37,133 bases of DNA from Actinomycetes bacterium (lineage in GTDB: Bacteria > Actinomycetota > Acidimicrobiia > Acidimicrobiales > JAKAOS01). The notes beneath the pieces were generated by a model. The model had not been told where the DNA came from. It made no database searches and saw only the letters and a list, made by a program, of their open reading frames with translations. The stretch is from positions 1-37,133 of the forward strand of contig JAKAOS010000005.1 in the NCBI GenBank assembly GCA_021823165.1. The letters run 5' to 3'. The position numbers were made by a program, and so were the translations under genes. Shown here piece by piece: positions 9,129 to 18,090 of the stretch (within the stretch, counting starts at the first letter, position 1; each line of letters starts with the position of its first letter).

Positions 9129-10037
9129 ATGCGCATATTGGTCACAGGTGGAGCAGGGTTCATAGGCTCAGCCCTCTCAAAGCAGCTCGGGGCAGCGGGG
9201 CACGATGTAGTGGTTGCCGACCTACGAAAGAACCCGGACCAACAATGTGTCATAGGGGACCTAACCGATCCCGAGGTAGTGGAGCGAGCGGTGGAGGGAG
9301 GGGTGGACGCGATCTGCCACCTCGCGGCCCGCACCTCGGTGCTTGAGTCCAAGACCGATCCCGAGGGCTACTTCCGGTCGAACGTGCAGATGACCGCACT
9401 ACTGCTCGAGGCCTGCCGACGCCAGGGAGGGGCGCGCTTTGTATTCGCCTCCACCAACGCCGTCGCCGGGAACGCCGAAAAACTACCTCTCACCGAGGAA
9501 GTCCCCCTGCACCCCCTCACCCCCTACGGCGCCACCAAGGCAGCTTCGGAGATGCTCTGCTCCGCCTACTCCGCATCCTTTGACACCCCCTCTGTGGCCA
9601 TTCGCCTAACCAACGTCTATGGGCCGGGGATGACCCTCAAGGACAGCTTCGTGCCACGCCTCATGCGGGCCGCCGCCACCGGCGGAGAGGTCGAAATCTA
9701 CGGAGACGGCTCCATGCGCAGGGACTACATCTTCCTGTCTGACGTGGTGGATGCCTTTGTACACTTTGCCACCGCCGAGCCGGACTCCCCCGAGGCCAGC
9801 TTCACCGGCCCGGTGATCATCGGATCGGGCGAATCCATCACCGTTGACGAGTTGGTGGCTGCAGCCAAGAAGGCGACCGGCATCGACATACCTGCCCACT
9901 ATGGAAAGGCGCGGCTGGGAGAGATGCCGGCGGTGATCGTGGACAACTCCAAGGCCCAATCCCTCGGCTGGCGAGCCAAGGTCACCCTGGAGGCCGGCAT
10001 GGCGGCGGCGTGGGAGACCTTCAGCAACCCACGATAA
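9129..10037 (+). CDS. NAD-dependent epimerase/dehydratase (extended SDR)
   Basis: MRILVTGGAGFIGSALSKQL nucleotide-binding motif, YGATK catalytic motif, RLTNVYGPG. Confidence 0.9.
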   Translation: MRILVTGGAGFIGSALSKQLGAAGHDVVVADLRKNPDQQCVIGDLTDPEVVERAVEGGVDAICHLAARTSVLESKTDPEGYFRSNVQMTALLLEACRRQGGARFVFASTNAVAGNAEKLPLTEEVPLHPLTPYGATKAASEMLCSAYSASFDTPSVAIRLTNVYGPGMTLKDSFVPRLMRAAATGGEVEIYGDGSMRRDYIFLSDVVDAFVHFATAEPDSPEASFTGPVIIGSGESITVDELVAAAKKATGIDIPAHYGKARLGEMPAVIVDNSKAQSLGWRAKVTLEAGMAAAWETFSNPR

Positions 10038-10064
10038 GGGCCCGAGGGCCAGAGCTAGGAGTGC

Positions 10065-10772
10065 TCAGTGGGTGTCTATGACCCTGAACGCCTCAGCCAG
10101 GGCCCCGGGGGCCATTCCACCAGCTTGAGCCGTAGAGGACATCCACCCCGAGAGAACCTCAGCAGGGTCCTCGATCTCGGCAAGCTGGCTCTCGTGGCAC
10201 AACAATGCCTCCAGCTTCGCCCCAAACCAGGCGGTCACATCCACATAGCGATCCGGCTCCGGATCCGCCATCAGCCACACCTCGGCCACGACGTGGGCAT
10301 CCAGCCCCTCCGCCGCCAGTTCGGGGAAGGCAAAGGGATTCCTGGCATCTGGATAGACCGCGCACAGGGTTGCCTCGCCCGCCGCCAGATGGTCGGGGTG
10401 GCTGGCACGGATGCGGCCCAGGTGACGGCGGTAGGATTGACAGAGGATCCGCTCGGGCCGAACCTCTCGGATCACCCTGGCAATGTCCCGGCGAAGCGGG
10501 AGAGAGGCGGTCAGGGCGCCGTCGGGGAATCCGAGAAAGCGCACATCCCGCACCCCAAGCCGCTTGGCCGCCCGCAGCTGTTCACCGCGGCGTATGCCCG
10601 GGATCTCCGAACGAGCCACCGATGGGTCAAACCCACCGGCATCCCCGTCGGTGCAGATGCAGTAGGAGACATCCCATCCCTGATCGACCCACCCCGCTAT
10701 GGTCCCGCCGGCCCCGAAGTCGACATCGTCGGGATGGGCGGTCACGACCAGGGCACGTCCCCCCGCCTTCAT
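10065..10772 (-). CDS. PIG-L (LmbE) family deacetylase
   Basis: ALVVTAHPDDVDFGAGGTIA and HPDHLAAGEATLCAVYPDARNPFAFPEL zinc motifs. Confidence 0.9.
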   Translation of the reverse strand: MKAGGRALVVTAHPDDVDFGAGGTIAGWVDQGWDVSYCICTDGDAGGFDPSVARSEIPGIRRGEQLRAAKRLGVRDVRFLGFPDGALTASLPLRRDIARVIREVRPERILCQSYRRHLGRIRASHPDHLAAGEATLCAVYPDARNPFAFPELAAEGLDAHVVAEVWLMADPEPDRYVDVTAWFGAKLEALLCHESQLAEIEDPAEVLSGWMSSTAQAGGMAPGALAEAFRVIDTH

Positions 10773-11929
10773 GCCGCGTCGGGGCTGACCGAGGCCACCT
10801 CTGCAAGCCTCGGATCGTTGGAAAACACCTCGTCCACCGGAACGTCCAGGCCAAGCCTGCGTTGGACCCGCTCCACCTCAAGAAGCTGGTTCCAAAGCAC
10901 GAGGGTCACGGCTACCCCATGGCCCCCCGCACGGGCGGTGCGGCCCGAGCGGTGAAGGTAAGTCTTGTGGTCCTCGGCCGGATCGTAGTGCAACACCACG
11001 TTCACCGACTCAATATCCAACCCACGCGCCGCCACGTCGGTTGCCACCAACACGCCGAGCCGACCCGATGTGAAGTCATCAAGTGACTTCTGCCTCTCCC
11101 TCTGGCGGAGATCCCCATGAATCGCAGCGCTGCGCACCCCGGCCGAGGCCAGCGACCTCGCCACCTGGGTCGCACCACGCTTGGTGCGGACAAAGACTAT
11201 GGCTTTGCGTGCCCTGGCCACCAGGGCGGCGGCCACCTTGTCCTTGTCCATCTCGTGCACCGAGAAGAACAGGTGCTGCATGCCTTCGACCGTCGGCTGC
11301 TCCCCCCCGACATCGTGACGCACCGGATCGCGGAGGTAATGCCGTATGAGGCCGTCGACCTCGCCGTCGAGGGTGGCGGAGAAAAGCATGGTTTGGCGAT
11401 CGGAGGGAATCCGCCGCATCAGCCATTCGACCTGGGGCATAAAGCCCATGTCCGCCATGCGGTCGGCCTCGTCGAGCACGAGCACGGAGATGGAGCCCAG
11501 ATCCACCCGGGAGCGCTCGAGCAGGTCGATCAGGCGCCCCGGGGTCGCCACTACCACGTCGGCGCCCTCCGAAAGCTCATTGACCTGCCGCTCCAGGGCA
11601 ACACCGCCGTAGACGCAGGCGACCTTGCGGCCAACCGACCCAGCCAACGGCGTGAGCACCTTGGCCACCTGTACGGCCAACTCGCGAGTGGGGACGAGCA
11701 CCAGGCCACCGGGCCGTTGTGGCCGGCCGGGCTGTGCTCGCATTAGTAACGGGATGCCAAACGCCAGCGTCTTGCCCGACCCTGTCTTTGCCTTCCCACA
11801 AAGGTCGCGCCCCCCAAGTGCATCCCCTATGGTCATTGCCTGGATCGGGAAGGGGTACACGATGCCGCTCTTGCTCAGCACCGACACCAGCTCGGCGGCG
11901 ACGCCGAGCGATTCAAAAGATTCTTGCAC
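10769..11929 (-). CDS. DEAD-box RNA helicase
   Basis: CGKAKTGSGKTLAFGIPLL, PTRELAVQV, VLDEADRMADMGF, FSATLDGEV, ATDVAARGLDIESVNVVLHYD, HRSGRTARAG. Confidence 0.97.
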   Translation of the reverse strand: MQESFESLGVAAELVSVLSKSGIVYPFPIQAMTIGDALGGRDLCGKAKTGSGKTLAFGIPLLMRAQPGRPQRPGGLVLVPTRELAVQVAKVLTPLAGSVGRKVACVYGGVALERQVNELSEGADVVVATPGRLIDLLERSRVDLGSISVLVLDEADRMADMGFMPQVEWLMRRIPSDRQTMLFSATLDGEVDGLIRHYLRDPVRHDVGGEQPTVEGMQHLFFSVHEMDKDKVAAALVARARKAIVFVRTKRGATQVARSLASAGVRSAAIHGDLRQRERQKSLDDFTSGRLGVLVATDVAARGLDIESVNVVLHYDPAEDHKTYLHRSGRTARAGGHGVAVTLVLWNQLLEVERVQRRLGLDVPVDEVFSNDPRLAEVASVSPDAA

Positions 11930-11940
11930 GCCCTAATAGC

Positions 11941-12732
11941 CTATTGCACTTTCTCCCTGGCCTCTGCGCGCCCCTCAAGAGCCAGCCCACCGAGAGCGCC
12001 GGTTACCACCTCGGCCATCGCCGGGGCCGCTACGTCTTGGCACCAGGACAGCACAGCTTGCGCCGAGAAACTCTCGTCGGCCTGATCCGAGACCATCCGG
12101 AGAGCCGACCACGGCACTTTCGCCCCCTCGCACACCTGGGCCACCGCAGCCGTCTCCATGTCGAGACACAGCGCATCTGGGAACCGCATCGATATCAAAT
12201 CCCTGGCCCTTGCCTCCGCCACCAGCTGGTCGCCCGAGCAGACCTCTCCGACCAGGGCAGGACCGGACCATCCGCCGGCCGAGTAACGAGCCATCGAGTC
12301 CGCCAACGCCGCCTTCAGGACCCCATCCGCCTCGAATGCCACAGCATCCCGGCCCGGCAACTGACCTTCCCGCGCTGCAATGGGCCGGCAGTCGAAGTCG
12401 TGATGGATCGCCGCTTCTACCACCACCATGGCACCAAGTGGTGCGTGAGCCGACAGCGATCCCGAGATTCCGGCCAAGACCACAGCAGACGGCTCAAAGC
12501 GCTCTATAGCCGCAGCCGTAGTGGCTGCTGCAGCGACCTTGCCGATGCCGCAGGTCCCACTCACCACGGCCAGATTCCCAAGGGTGGCCTCCAAGAAATC
12601 CTCGGAGACCACCGAGGCAACCCTCCTGGATACCGCCATTCGCGAGCGCAGCTCACAGGCCTCTTGGGCCATGGCCGTAAGGAGTAATACCGGGCCGTCG
12701 GCCCCAAACTGCCCAGCTCCCCTGTAGGTCAT
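11941..12732 (-). CDS. PNP/UDP phosphorylase-superfamily nucleosidase (MTA/SAH nucleosidase-like)
   Basis: SGTCGIGKVAAAATTAAAIERFEPSAVVLAGISGSL; HHDFDCRPI; CLDMETAAVAQVCEGAKVPWSALRMVSDQAD. Confidence 0.88.
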   Translation of the reverse strand: MTYRGAGQFGADGPVLLLTAMAQEACELRSRMAVSRRVASVVSEDFLEATLGNLAVVSGTCGIGKVAAAATTAAAIERFEPSAVVLAGISGSLSAHAPLGAMVVVEAAIHHDFDCRPIAAREGQLPGRDAVAFEADGVLKAALADSMARYSAGGWSGPALVGEVCSGDQLVAEARARDLISMRFPDALCLDMETAAVAQVCEGAKVPWSALRMVSDQADESFSAQAVLSWCQDVAAPAMAEVVTGALGGLALEGRAEAREKVQ

Positions 12733-12768
12733 TGCCCCGCCGTCGTCGAAAGTCGTGCCCTGGGTTTG

Positions 12769-12785
12769 CGGCTATGTTAGAGCCG
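12769..12785. promoter_or_regulatory. Inverted repeat overlapping candidate -10 of the HATPase/sigma operon
   Basis: CGGCT-atgttag-AGCCG; TATGTT at 12773-12778, GTG at 12785. Confidence 0.45.
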
Positions 12786-13225
12786 TGCCGCCCCAAGCAA
12801 GTGAACAAGTCGGCGACAAGGCCTCCTCGCAGCTGGGCCATGGTGGCGACGATCAGGTACGCCTTACGCTCCCGGCGCGGCCGGAATACGTTCGTCTGGC
12901 ACGCATCACGGCGTCTGGCCTGGCAAGCCGGCTGGGGTTTTCCTGGGACGAAATCGAGGATCTCCGCCTGGCCGTGGACGAGCTCTGTCATGCGCTTTTG
13001 AGCCCGCTTCCGACCGACGGCACTATGCGCTTGCGCTATGCGATGGCCGATGACGCCATCGAAGTCTTTGCCCGGCTCGACCAGGGCCCAGGCAAGGCCG
13101 TGCGTGCACCCGCGATAGGGGACCTGTCGCATCAGATTCTCTCGGCTCTGGTGGACGAGCACCGCCTTGTAGACCCCGAATCCTCCCTTTGGATCCGCAA
13201 GGTGCGCCGGGACCCGGCGCCCTGA
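12785..13225 (+). CDS. Anti-sigma-factor-like HATPase domain protein (RsbW family)
   Basis: RLTLPARPEYVRLARITASGLASRLGFSWDEIEDLRLAVDELCHALL; directly followed (TGATG) by a SigB/F-type sigma gene. GTG start at 12785 chosen from promoter geometry. Confidence 0.78.
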   Translation: MPPQASEQVGDKASSQLGHGGDDQVRLTLPARPEYVRLARITASGLASRLGFSWDEIEDLRLAVDELCHALLSPLPTDGTMRLRYAMADDAIEVFARLDQGPGKAVRAPAIGDLSHQILSALVDEHRLVDPESSLWIRKVRRDPAP

Positions 13226-13989
13226 TGGCGCTGGAGGAGAACCGGCGGCAGGAACTCAGGGACAAATTTGGCGAGTTCGCTACGAGCCGGGATCCAGAGC
13301 TACGCAAGGCGTTGGTCGAGGCGCACATCGGCTTGGCCGAGTTCCTGGCTCGCCGGTTCAACAACCGTGGGGAAGCCCTTGACGACCTCGTTCAGGTGGC
13401 ATCGCTTGCCTTGGTGAAGGCGGTGGACCGCTTCGACCCCGACCGCGGCGTCGAGTTCTCCACCTATGCCACCCACACAATCGCAGGCGAGCTGAAACGA
13501 CACTTCAGGGACCGAGGGTGGGCCGTGAGAGCACCGCGGCGCATGCAGGAGCTCTATCTGCGGCTCGGCCAAATCGTCTCCACCCTCTCTCAGGAGCTTG
13601 GCCGCTCGCCGACCATCGCAGAGATGGCTCGCTCGGCGGGGGTGTCAGAGGAGGAGGTCCTGGAAGCCCTCGAGGCCGGCCAGGCCTACCGCTCAAGTTC
13701 CCTCGATAGCCCCGGCGGTGCCGGGGAGGACCAGGGGGACGACCTTTCCACGCGCCTGGGCGAGGACGACCCAGGATTCGAACGAGCCGAAGGCAGAGCG
13801 ATTTTGTCACCGCTGGTGGCCGAACTGCCCGCACGGCAACAGCAAATTCTCCAGCTGCGGTTCTACGAGGGCCTCACCCAGTCTGAAATAGCCCAGGAAC
13901 TGGGCATTTCCCAGATGCACGTGTCCCGCCTGCTCAGCCGCAGCCTGATGTTCCTGCGGTCTCGGGCCGCAGAAAACGCGCCAGGTTAG
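13225..13989 (+). CDS. RNA polymerase sigma factor, SigB/SigF/SigG type
   Basis: FNNRGEALDDLVQVASLALVKAVDRFDPDRGVEFSTYATHTIAGELKRHFRDRGWAVRAPRRMQEL (region 2); QILQLRFYEGLTQSEIAQELGISQMHVSRLLSRSL (region 4). Confidence 0.95.
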   Translation: MALEENRRQELRDKFGEFATSRDPELRKALVEAHIGLAEFLARRFNNRGEALDDLVQVASLALVKAVDRFDPDRGVEFSTYATHTIAGELKRHFRDRGWAVRAPRRMQELYLRLGQIVSTLSQELGRSPTIAEMARSAGVSEEEVLEALEAGQAYRSSSLDSPGGAGEDQGDDLSTRLGEDDPGFERAEGRAILSPLVAELPARQQQILQLRFYEGLTQSEIAQELGISQMHVSRLLSRSLMFLRSRAAENAPG

Positions 13990-14094
13990 GATTAACTCGG
14001 AATAAATAGTTGCTCCCAACCGACGGGAGTATTAAAGTCTCGTTACCCCTACAGGTATCCGGCCTCTCTTTCTCAGCAGAGTAGCGCCGAATCA

Positions 14095-14110
14095 TGTGAA
14101 ATTCATCACA
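14095..14110. promoter_or_regulatory. CRP/FNR-family (CRP-like) binding palindrome
   Basis: TGTGAAATTCATCACA = TGTGA-N6-TCACA, 15 nt before the whiB GTG. Confidence 0.7.
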
Positions 14111-14125
14111 AGCAAAGGAGACAGG

Positions 14126-14413
14126 GTGGCGCTCACCTGGACTCGCTCGGTCGAGTGGGATACCGATGACTGGAGACGCAACGCCGCGTGCCGAGACGCG
14201 GATCCCGCGCTTTTCTTTCCCATAGGTTCGACCGGTGCCGCGGTGAGCCAAATCGTGGAGGCCAAGGCGGTTTGTGCACGCTGCGAAGCGAAGACGGCGT
14301 GTTTGGAGTTCGCCCTGGCCACCAACCAGGAATCTGGCGTATGGGGCGGGGCTGCTGAGGACGAGAGGCGGGTTCTGCGGCGCGCGTGGCTAGCAAGCCG
14401 CCGGCACCCCTAA
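14126..14413 (+). CDS. WhiB-family Fe-S transcriptional regulator (WhiB1-like)
   Basis: NAACRDADPALFFP...CARCEAKTACLEFAL...ESGVWGGAAEDERR: four Cys plus GVWGG turn. SD aaaggag before GTG at 14126. Confidence 0.93.
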   Translation: MALTWTRSVEWDTDDWRRNAACRDADPALFFPIGSTGAAVSQIVEAKAVCARCEAKTACLEFALATNQESGVWGGAAEDERRVLRRAWLASRRHP

Positions 14414-14426
14414 ACGCCCCGGCAGA

Positions 14427-16010
14427 TCAGCGGCGTTCGGAGCTGGATTGGTCCGGAAGCGATACAACCGCTAGGAGACCGGCCTCGCTCTGAAGAGCCA
14501 AGGTCCCCTGGAGTTGTCCCTCTACCAGGTCTCTCACGATTGTGAGCCCCAGGCTCTTGGAACCCTCGATGGTGAAACCCTCCGGCAGGCCACGTCCATC
14601 GTCTGACACCGTGAGGATCAGCTGCCCCCGCCTGATCTCTTCCCGAGAGGCATTCCATCGTTGCCCAAGGCCTTCCTGGCCCGATGTGTTCGGATCGGTA
14701 GTCGTGGCAACCGCACCCCCTCCGGCGTTCTCCCCCGGCGGTATTGGCTCCCCTTCGGTGCGCGACATCTCGACTTTGACCCTTCCGGGAGCATCGCCAA
14801 AGGCGTGTTCGACTGCGTTCTGCAACAGCTCTGAGACCACAACGGCCAGGGGGGTCGCGATTCCCGCCGGCAGGGTTCCTGCATATCCAGAGACGGAAAA
14901 GGCAACCTTTTTAGGCGGCAAAACCGAATCCTGAGCCATTCTCACCAAAGTCGTGACGATCTCGTCGAAACCAACCTCGTCGCCGACATCCCGGCTCAAA
15001 AAATCGTGCACGACTGCTATCGACCGGATTCGGCGCTCCGCTTCGGCAAGGGCAGTCTTGCCCTGGCCGTCCCCTATCCGCCTCGCCTGCAGCCGAAGCA
15101 GGGAAGAGATCGTCTGCAGGTTGTTTTTGACCCGATGGTGGATCTCCCGGATGGTGGCGTCTTTGGACATGAGCATCCTGTCCCGGTTGCGCAGCTCGGT
15201 TGCGTCCCGGAGGAGCATCAGCACCCCCTCTACCTCGTTTCCTGCAAGCAAGGGCAGGCAGCGTACGAAGACGACGGTTCCATTCGCACCCTCCTCCTCG
15301 GCCACCGCCGGGCGCCTGGAGACTGAGGCGATTTCCACGGCTCGGCGGAAAAAGCCGAGATCTGCCATGCTCACGCCCCCCACTGCGCCTCCGACTCCGA
15401 GACGGTGAAGCGCTGTGACCGCGTTTGGCGAGGCGAACTGCACCCGCCAGTCCGGTGCGAGCACGATTACGCCGTCACCGACCCGGGGAGTGTCGCCCTC
15501 GGACCATTCCCCTGGGGCAAAGGGAAAGCTCCCCTCCGAAATCATCCGCGCCAGGCGCTCGAAAAGCCGGATGTAGGTTCGCTCGAGCTCGCCGGGCCTG
15601 CGGGGCGCCACGGGGGCGCTGTAGCGGAGCAGGATGGCGACAATGGATCGACCGTGACGGACCGGGATGGCATGGACCCTCAGAGTCGTGGCGAGGGTTT
15701 CGCCGCGCAGCTCCCCGGCCTTGGGCTCTCCGCTATCCCAAGCCTCCGACACCAACGCGGCCTCCCACGCATGCAACAGCCGCCCTACCTGGTCATCGGC
15801 CAGACGGGTCTGGGCCGTTGCAGGCCGCACCTGGTCCACCACGACAAACCGGGGCCGGCGGGACGGCCCCTCTGCAGGCCTACACAGCAACAGGTCCGAA
15901 AAGCACAGGTCAGCCAGCATCCCCCAGTGGCGGGTGAGTTGGCGGAGGTGATCGGAGATGGCGCCGTTGCCTTTTGGCCTTGGCGCAGCGTCGTCTCGCG
16001 GAGGGCTCAT
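14427..16010 (-). CDS. pdtaS: Soluble sensor histidine kinase, HisKA_2 type (PdtaS-like)
   Basis: REIHHRVKNNLQTISSLLRLQARR (HisKA_2 H-box), SDDGRGLPEGF ATPase motif; N-terminal GAF-like segment; convergent with whiB as mycobacterial Rv3219/Rv3220c. Confidence 0.85.
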   Translation of the reverse strand: MSPPRDDAAPRPKGNGAISDHLRQLTRHWGMLADLCFSDLLLCRPAEGPSRRPRFVVVDQVRPATAQTRLADDQVGRLLHAWEAALVSEAWDSGEPKAGELRGETLATTLRVHAIPVRHGRSIVAILLRYSAPVAPRRPGELERTYIRLFERLARMISEGSFPFAPGEWSEGDTPRVGDGVIVLAPDWRVQFASPNAVTALHRLGVGGAVGGVSMADLGFFRRAVEIASVSRRPAVAEEEGANGTVVFVRCLPLLAGNEVEGVLMLLRDATELRNRDRMLMSKDATIREIHHRVKNNLQTISSLLRLQARRIGDGQGKTALAEAERRIRSIAVVHDFLSRDVGDEVGFDEIVTTLVRMAQDSVLPPKKVAFSVSGYAGTLPAGIATPLAVVVSELLQNAVEHAFGDAPGRVKVEMSRTEGEPIPPGENAGGGAVATTTDPNTSGQEGLGQRWNASREEIRRGQLILTVSDDGRGLPEGFTIEGSKSLGLTIVRDLVEGQLQGTLALQSEAGLLAVVSLPDQSSSERR

Positions 16011-16912
16011 TTCCCGTCCTTGTCGCCGGCGTCAATGGCAAAGAGGGCGGATCGCTCCACACCCGCCGCCTGCAGAAACCGCTTGAGGCGCCCCATCCCC
16101 TCCCCCACTGCGGCATCGCCATGGCCATCCGAAGCCGTGGCAAAGCAGAGCCCACTTTGCAAGCCCAGGCGGATCATGCCGAGAGCGGGGTACTGCTCCC
16201 CAATCGGCTTGCGCCATCCAGCAGAAGAGGCCTCCAGCGCCAGCCCACCCTCGGCCGCGGCTGCGACCATTCGCTCCCAGTAGGGGGAGGGATCAGGGGG
16301 CACCCGGCCCGTCACCTTCACCAGATCGGGATGCGCTGCGACATCGGCAATACCGGAGCGGGCCATTTCGCAAAAGGCATTGGTGTAGGCCTCCCAGACC
16401 CCTTCCACATCGACGCGGTCCCACACCGACATCGACAGTTCGCTATCTAAGTCGTCGAACCGCCAGAGCCCCAACCAGTGCACCGAAGCAACCACCAGGT
16501 CGATGGGATAGGAGCTGACCAGAGCTGCGACCTTATCCACAAGGCCGCTGTAGTGGTCTACTTCCAGTCCCAACAGCAGCGGGAGCCCCGCTGCCTTGGC
16601 CTGGAGCCCAACCTCCACATACCGATCGAGGCTCGCTCCCTGATGCGAGAGCCAGTAGGAGGCCATGTCATCCGCCAACGCCTTGTCCAAACCAGCATCG
16701 CCGGAGTACAACTCCCGAGGGAGTGGGGTTGAATCCTCCCAGAAGGCGCCCAGGGCACTCTGGGCCTCGGAAAATCGGAAGAGGTGCTCAGTTAGGACCA
16801 CACGTGAGATGCCCCGGCTGGCTGCGGCGGCACAAAACCGTTCCAGGTCCGCCATGGTCGGTCCGCTGGCCCGGGTCCCATGAGGCCAGAGATGGCTGTG
16901 ATGGTCGATCAC
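16007..16912 (-). CDS. PHP-domain phosphoesterase (histidinol-phosphatase-like)
   Basis: VIDHHSHLWPHGT, GISRVVLTEHLF, LLLGLEVDHYSG, VASVHWLG, VAAHPDL: PHP metal-ligand motifs. GTG start at 16912. Confidence 0.85.
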   Translation of the reverse strand: MIDHHSHLWPHGTRASGPTMADLERFCAAAASRGISRVVLTEHLFRFSEAQSALGAFWEDSTPLPRELYSGDAGLDKALADDMASYWLSHQGASLDRYVEVGLQAKAAGLPLLLGLEVDHYSGLVDKVAALVSSYPIDLVVASVHWLGLWRFDDLDSELSMSVWDRVDVEGVWEAYTNAFCEMARSGIADVAAHPDLVKVTGRVPPDPSPYWERMVAAAAEGGLALEASSAGWRKPIGEQYPALGMIRLGLQSGLCFATASDGHGDAAVGEGMGRLKRFLQAAGVERSALFAIDAGDKDGK

Positions 16913-18090
16913 GACTGTTGACTCCCTCTCTGAGGCCAGAACATCTCGCCCATCTCCGCCAAACCGAAAACGTCGTCTATGTCGTGCTCCAGGTGAGCCA
17001 CGTCCAACACTGGGCACTTGGCAAAACCGAGGCGCCCCCGCTCCTCCGCCTCCCTGAGGGCGACGTGGGAGTAGTCCCTGTAGTTGCGGGCCAACTCCGC
17101 CAGCACGCCGGACAGTATTTCGCTCTCCAGGCCGGCTTGGGGTGCCACCGCGGCCGAGATTGCCTCGTGGTCCTGACGAAGACGGGCGGCGGCGGCCCGG
17201 CCCACCGGATCGGCGAGATACGAGGGCAGCACCTTGTTGGCCACAATCGCCGCGAGGTGAAAACCCCGTTGCCCGAGCTCCCTTATGAGATAGGAGGCCT
17301 CATGGCGCGGCCCGGGCGAGAGCGTGGTCACAACCACAAAGGCACACGCCGGATCGGCGAGCAGGTTTTCCACGGCCGTGGACCGGGTGATAAATCCCTC
17401 ATACATCGAATGAAACAGGTAGAAAAACTCTGCGACCTCCGCCAGGAAGGCACCCCCCAGGATCCTGTCCGCAATCTGGGTAAAGGGGCGGGACGCCAAG
17501 CCAACCCAGCGAGAGCGGTAGGGGGCGAGAATCCAACGCAGGAGCTTGGAGGAGAAGAACTCTGCCATCTTCGATGGAGCGTCCAAGAAGTCGATGGCGT
17601 GCCGACTCGGAGGGGTGTCTATGACGATGAGGTCATAGTCACCATCCTGGTGCAGCTCGTAAAGGCGCTCTGCGGCCACGTAATCGTGGCTCTGGACGAA
17701 CCGGCGGGAGACATTTGCATAGAGAGTGCTACTCAATATCTTTTCGATTGTCGCCTGATCGGGAGCGTATCGGCGTACCAGATTGTCCCAAGCGAGGCTG
17801 GTGTTCAGCATCGACGCCCACAGTTCGCCCTTGCCTGAGCCCTGCAATCCAGACAGCTCTATTCGCGATGGCTGGTCGCCGAGCCGGTCCACGCCGAGGG
17901 CGTCCGAAAGACGCAGCGCCGGGTCCACCGTGACCACCAGTACCTTCTTGTTCTCCCTGACTGCGGCCATAAGCCCAATGGCCGCTGCGGTGGTCGTCTT
18001 TCCCACCCCGCCGGGACCACAGCAGATCACAATCGACTTGGACTGAAGCAAATCCCGAAGATTTCCCTCCGGGCTTGGCGCGGAAGTCAT
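16909..18090 (-). CDS. ArsA/Get3-family ATPase (subunit with canonical switch I)
   Basis: IVICCGPGGVGKTTTAAAIGL deviant Walker A, VTVDPALRLSDALG, DLIVIDTPPSRHAIDFL. Confidence 0.93.
   Translation of the reverse strand: MTSAPSPEGNLRDLLQSKSIVICCGPGGVGKTTTAAAIGLMAAVRENKKVLVVTVDPALRLSDALGVDRLGDQPSRIELSGLQGSGKGELWASMLNTSLAWDNLVRRYAPDQATIEKILSSTLYANVSRRFVQSHDYVAAERLYELHQDGDYDLIVIDTPPSRHAIDFLDAPSKMAEFFSSKLLRWILAPYRSRWVGLASRPFTQIADRILGGAFLAEVAEFFYLFHSMYEGFITRSTAVENLLADPACAFVVVTTLSPGPRHEASYLIRELGQRGFHLAAIVANKVLPSYLADPVGRAAAARLRQDHEAISAAVAPQAGLESEILSGVLAELARNYRDYSHVALREAEERGRLGFAKCPVLDVAHLEHDIDDVFGLAEMGEMFWPQRGSQQS

Noticed and set aside
14013-14029. CTCCC-N7-GGGAG hairpin after the sigma gene as terminator
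   Set aside because: Short stem and no T-run; could be chance in GC-rich DNA.
16723-17838. 371-aa plus-strand ORF antisense to ATPase 2 and PHP gene
   Set aside because: Antisense shadow ORF without recognisable domain.
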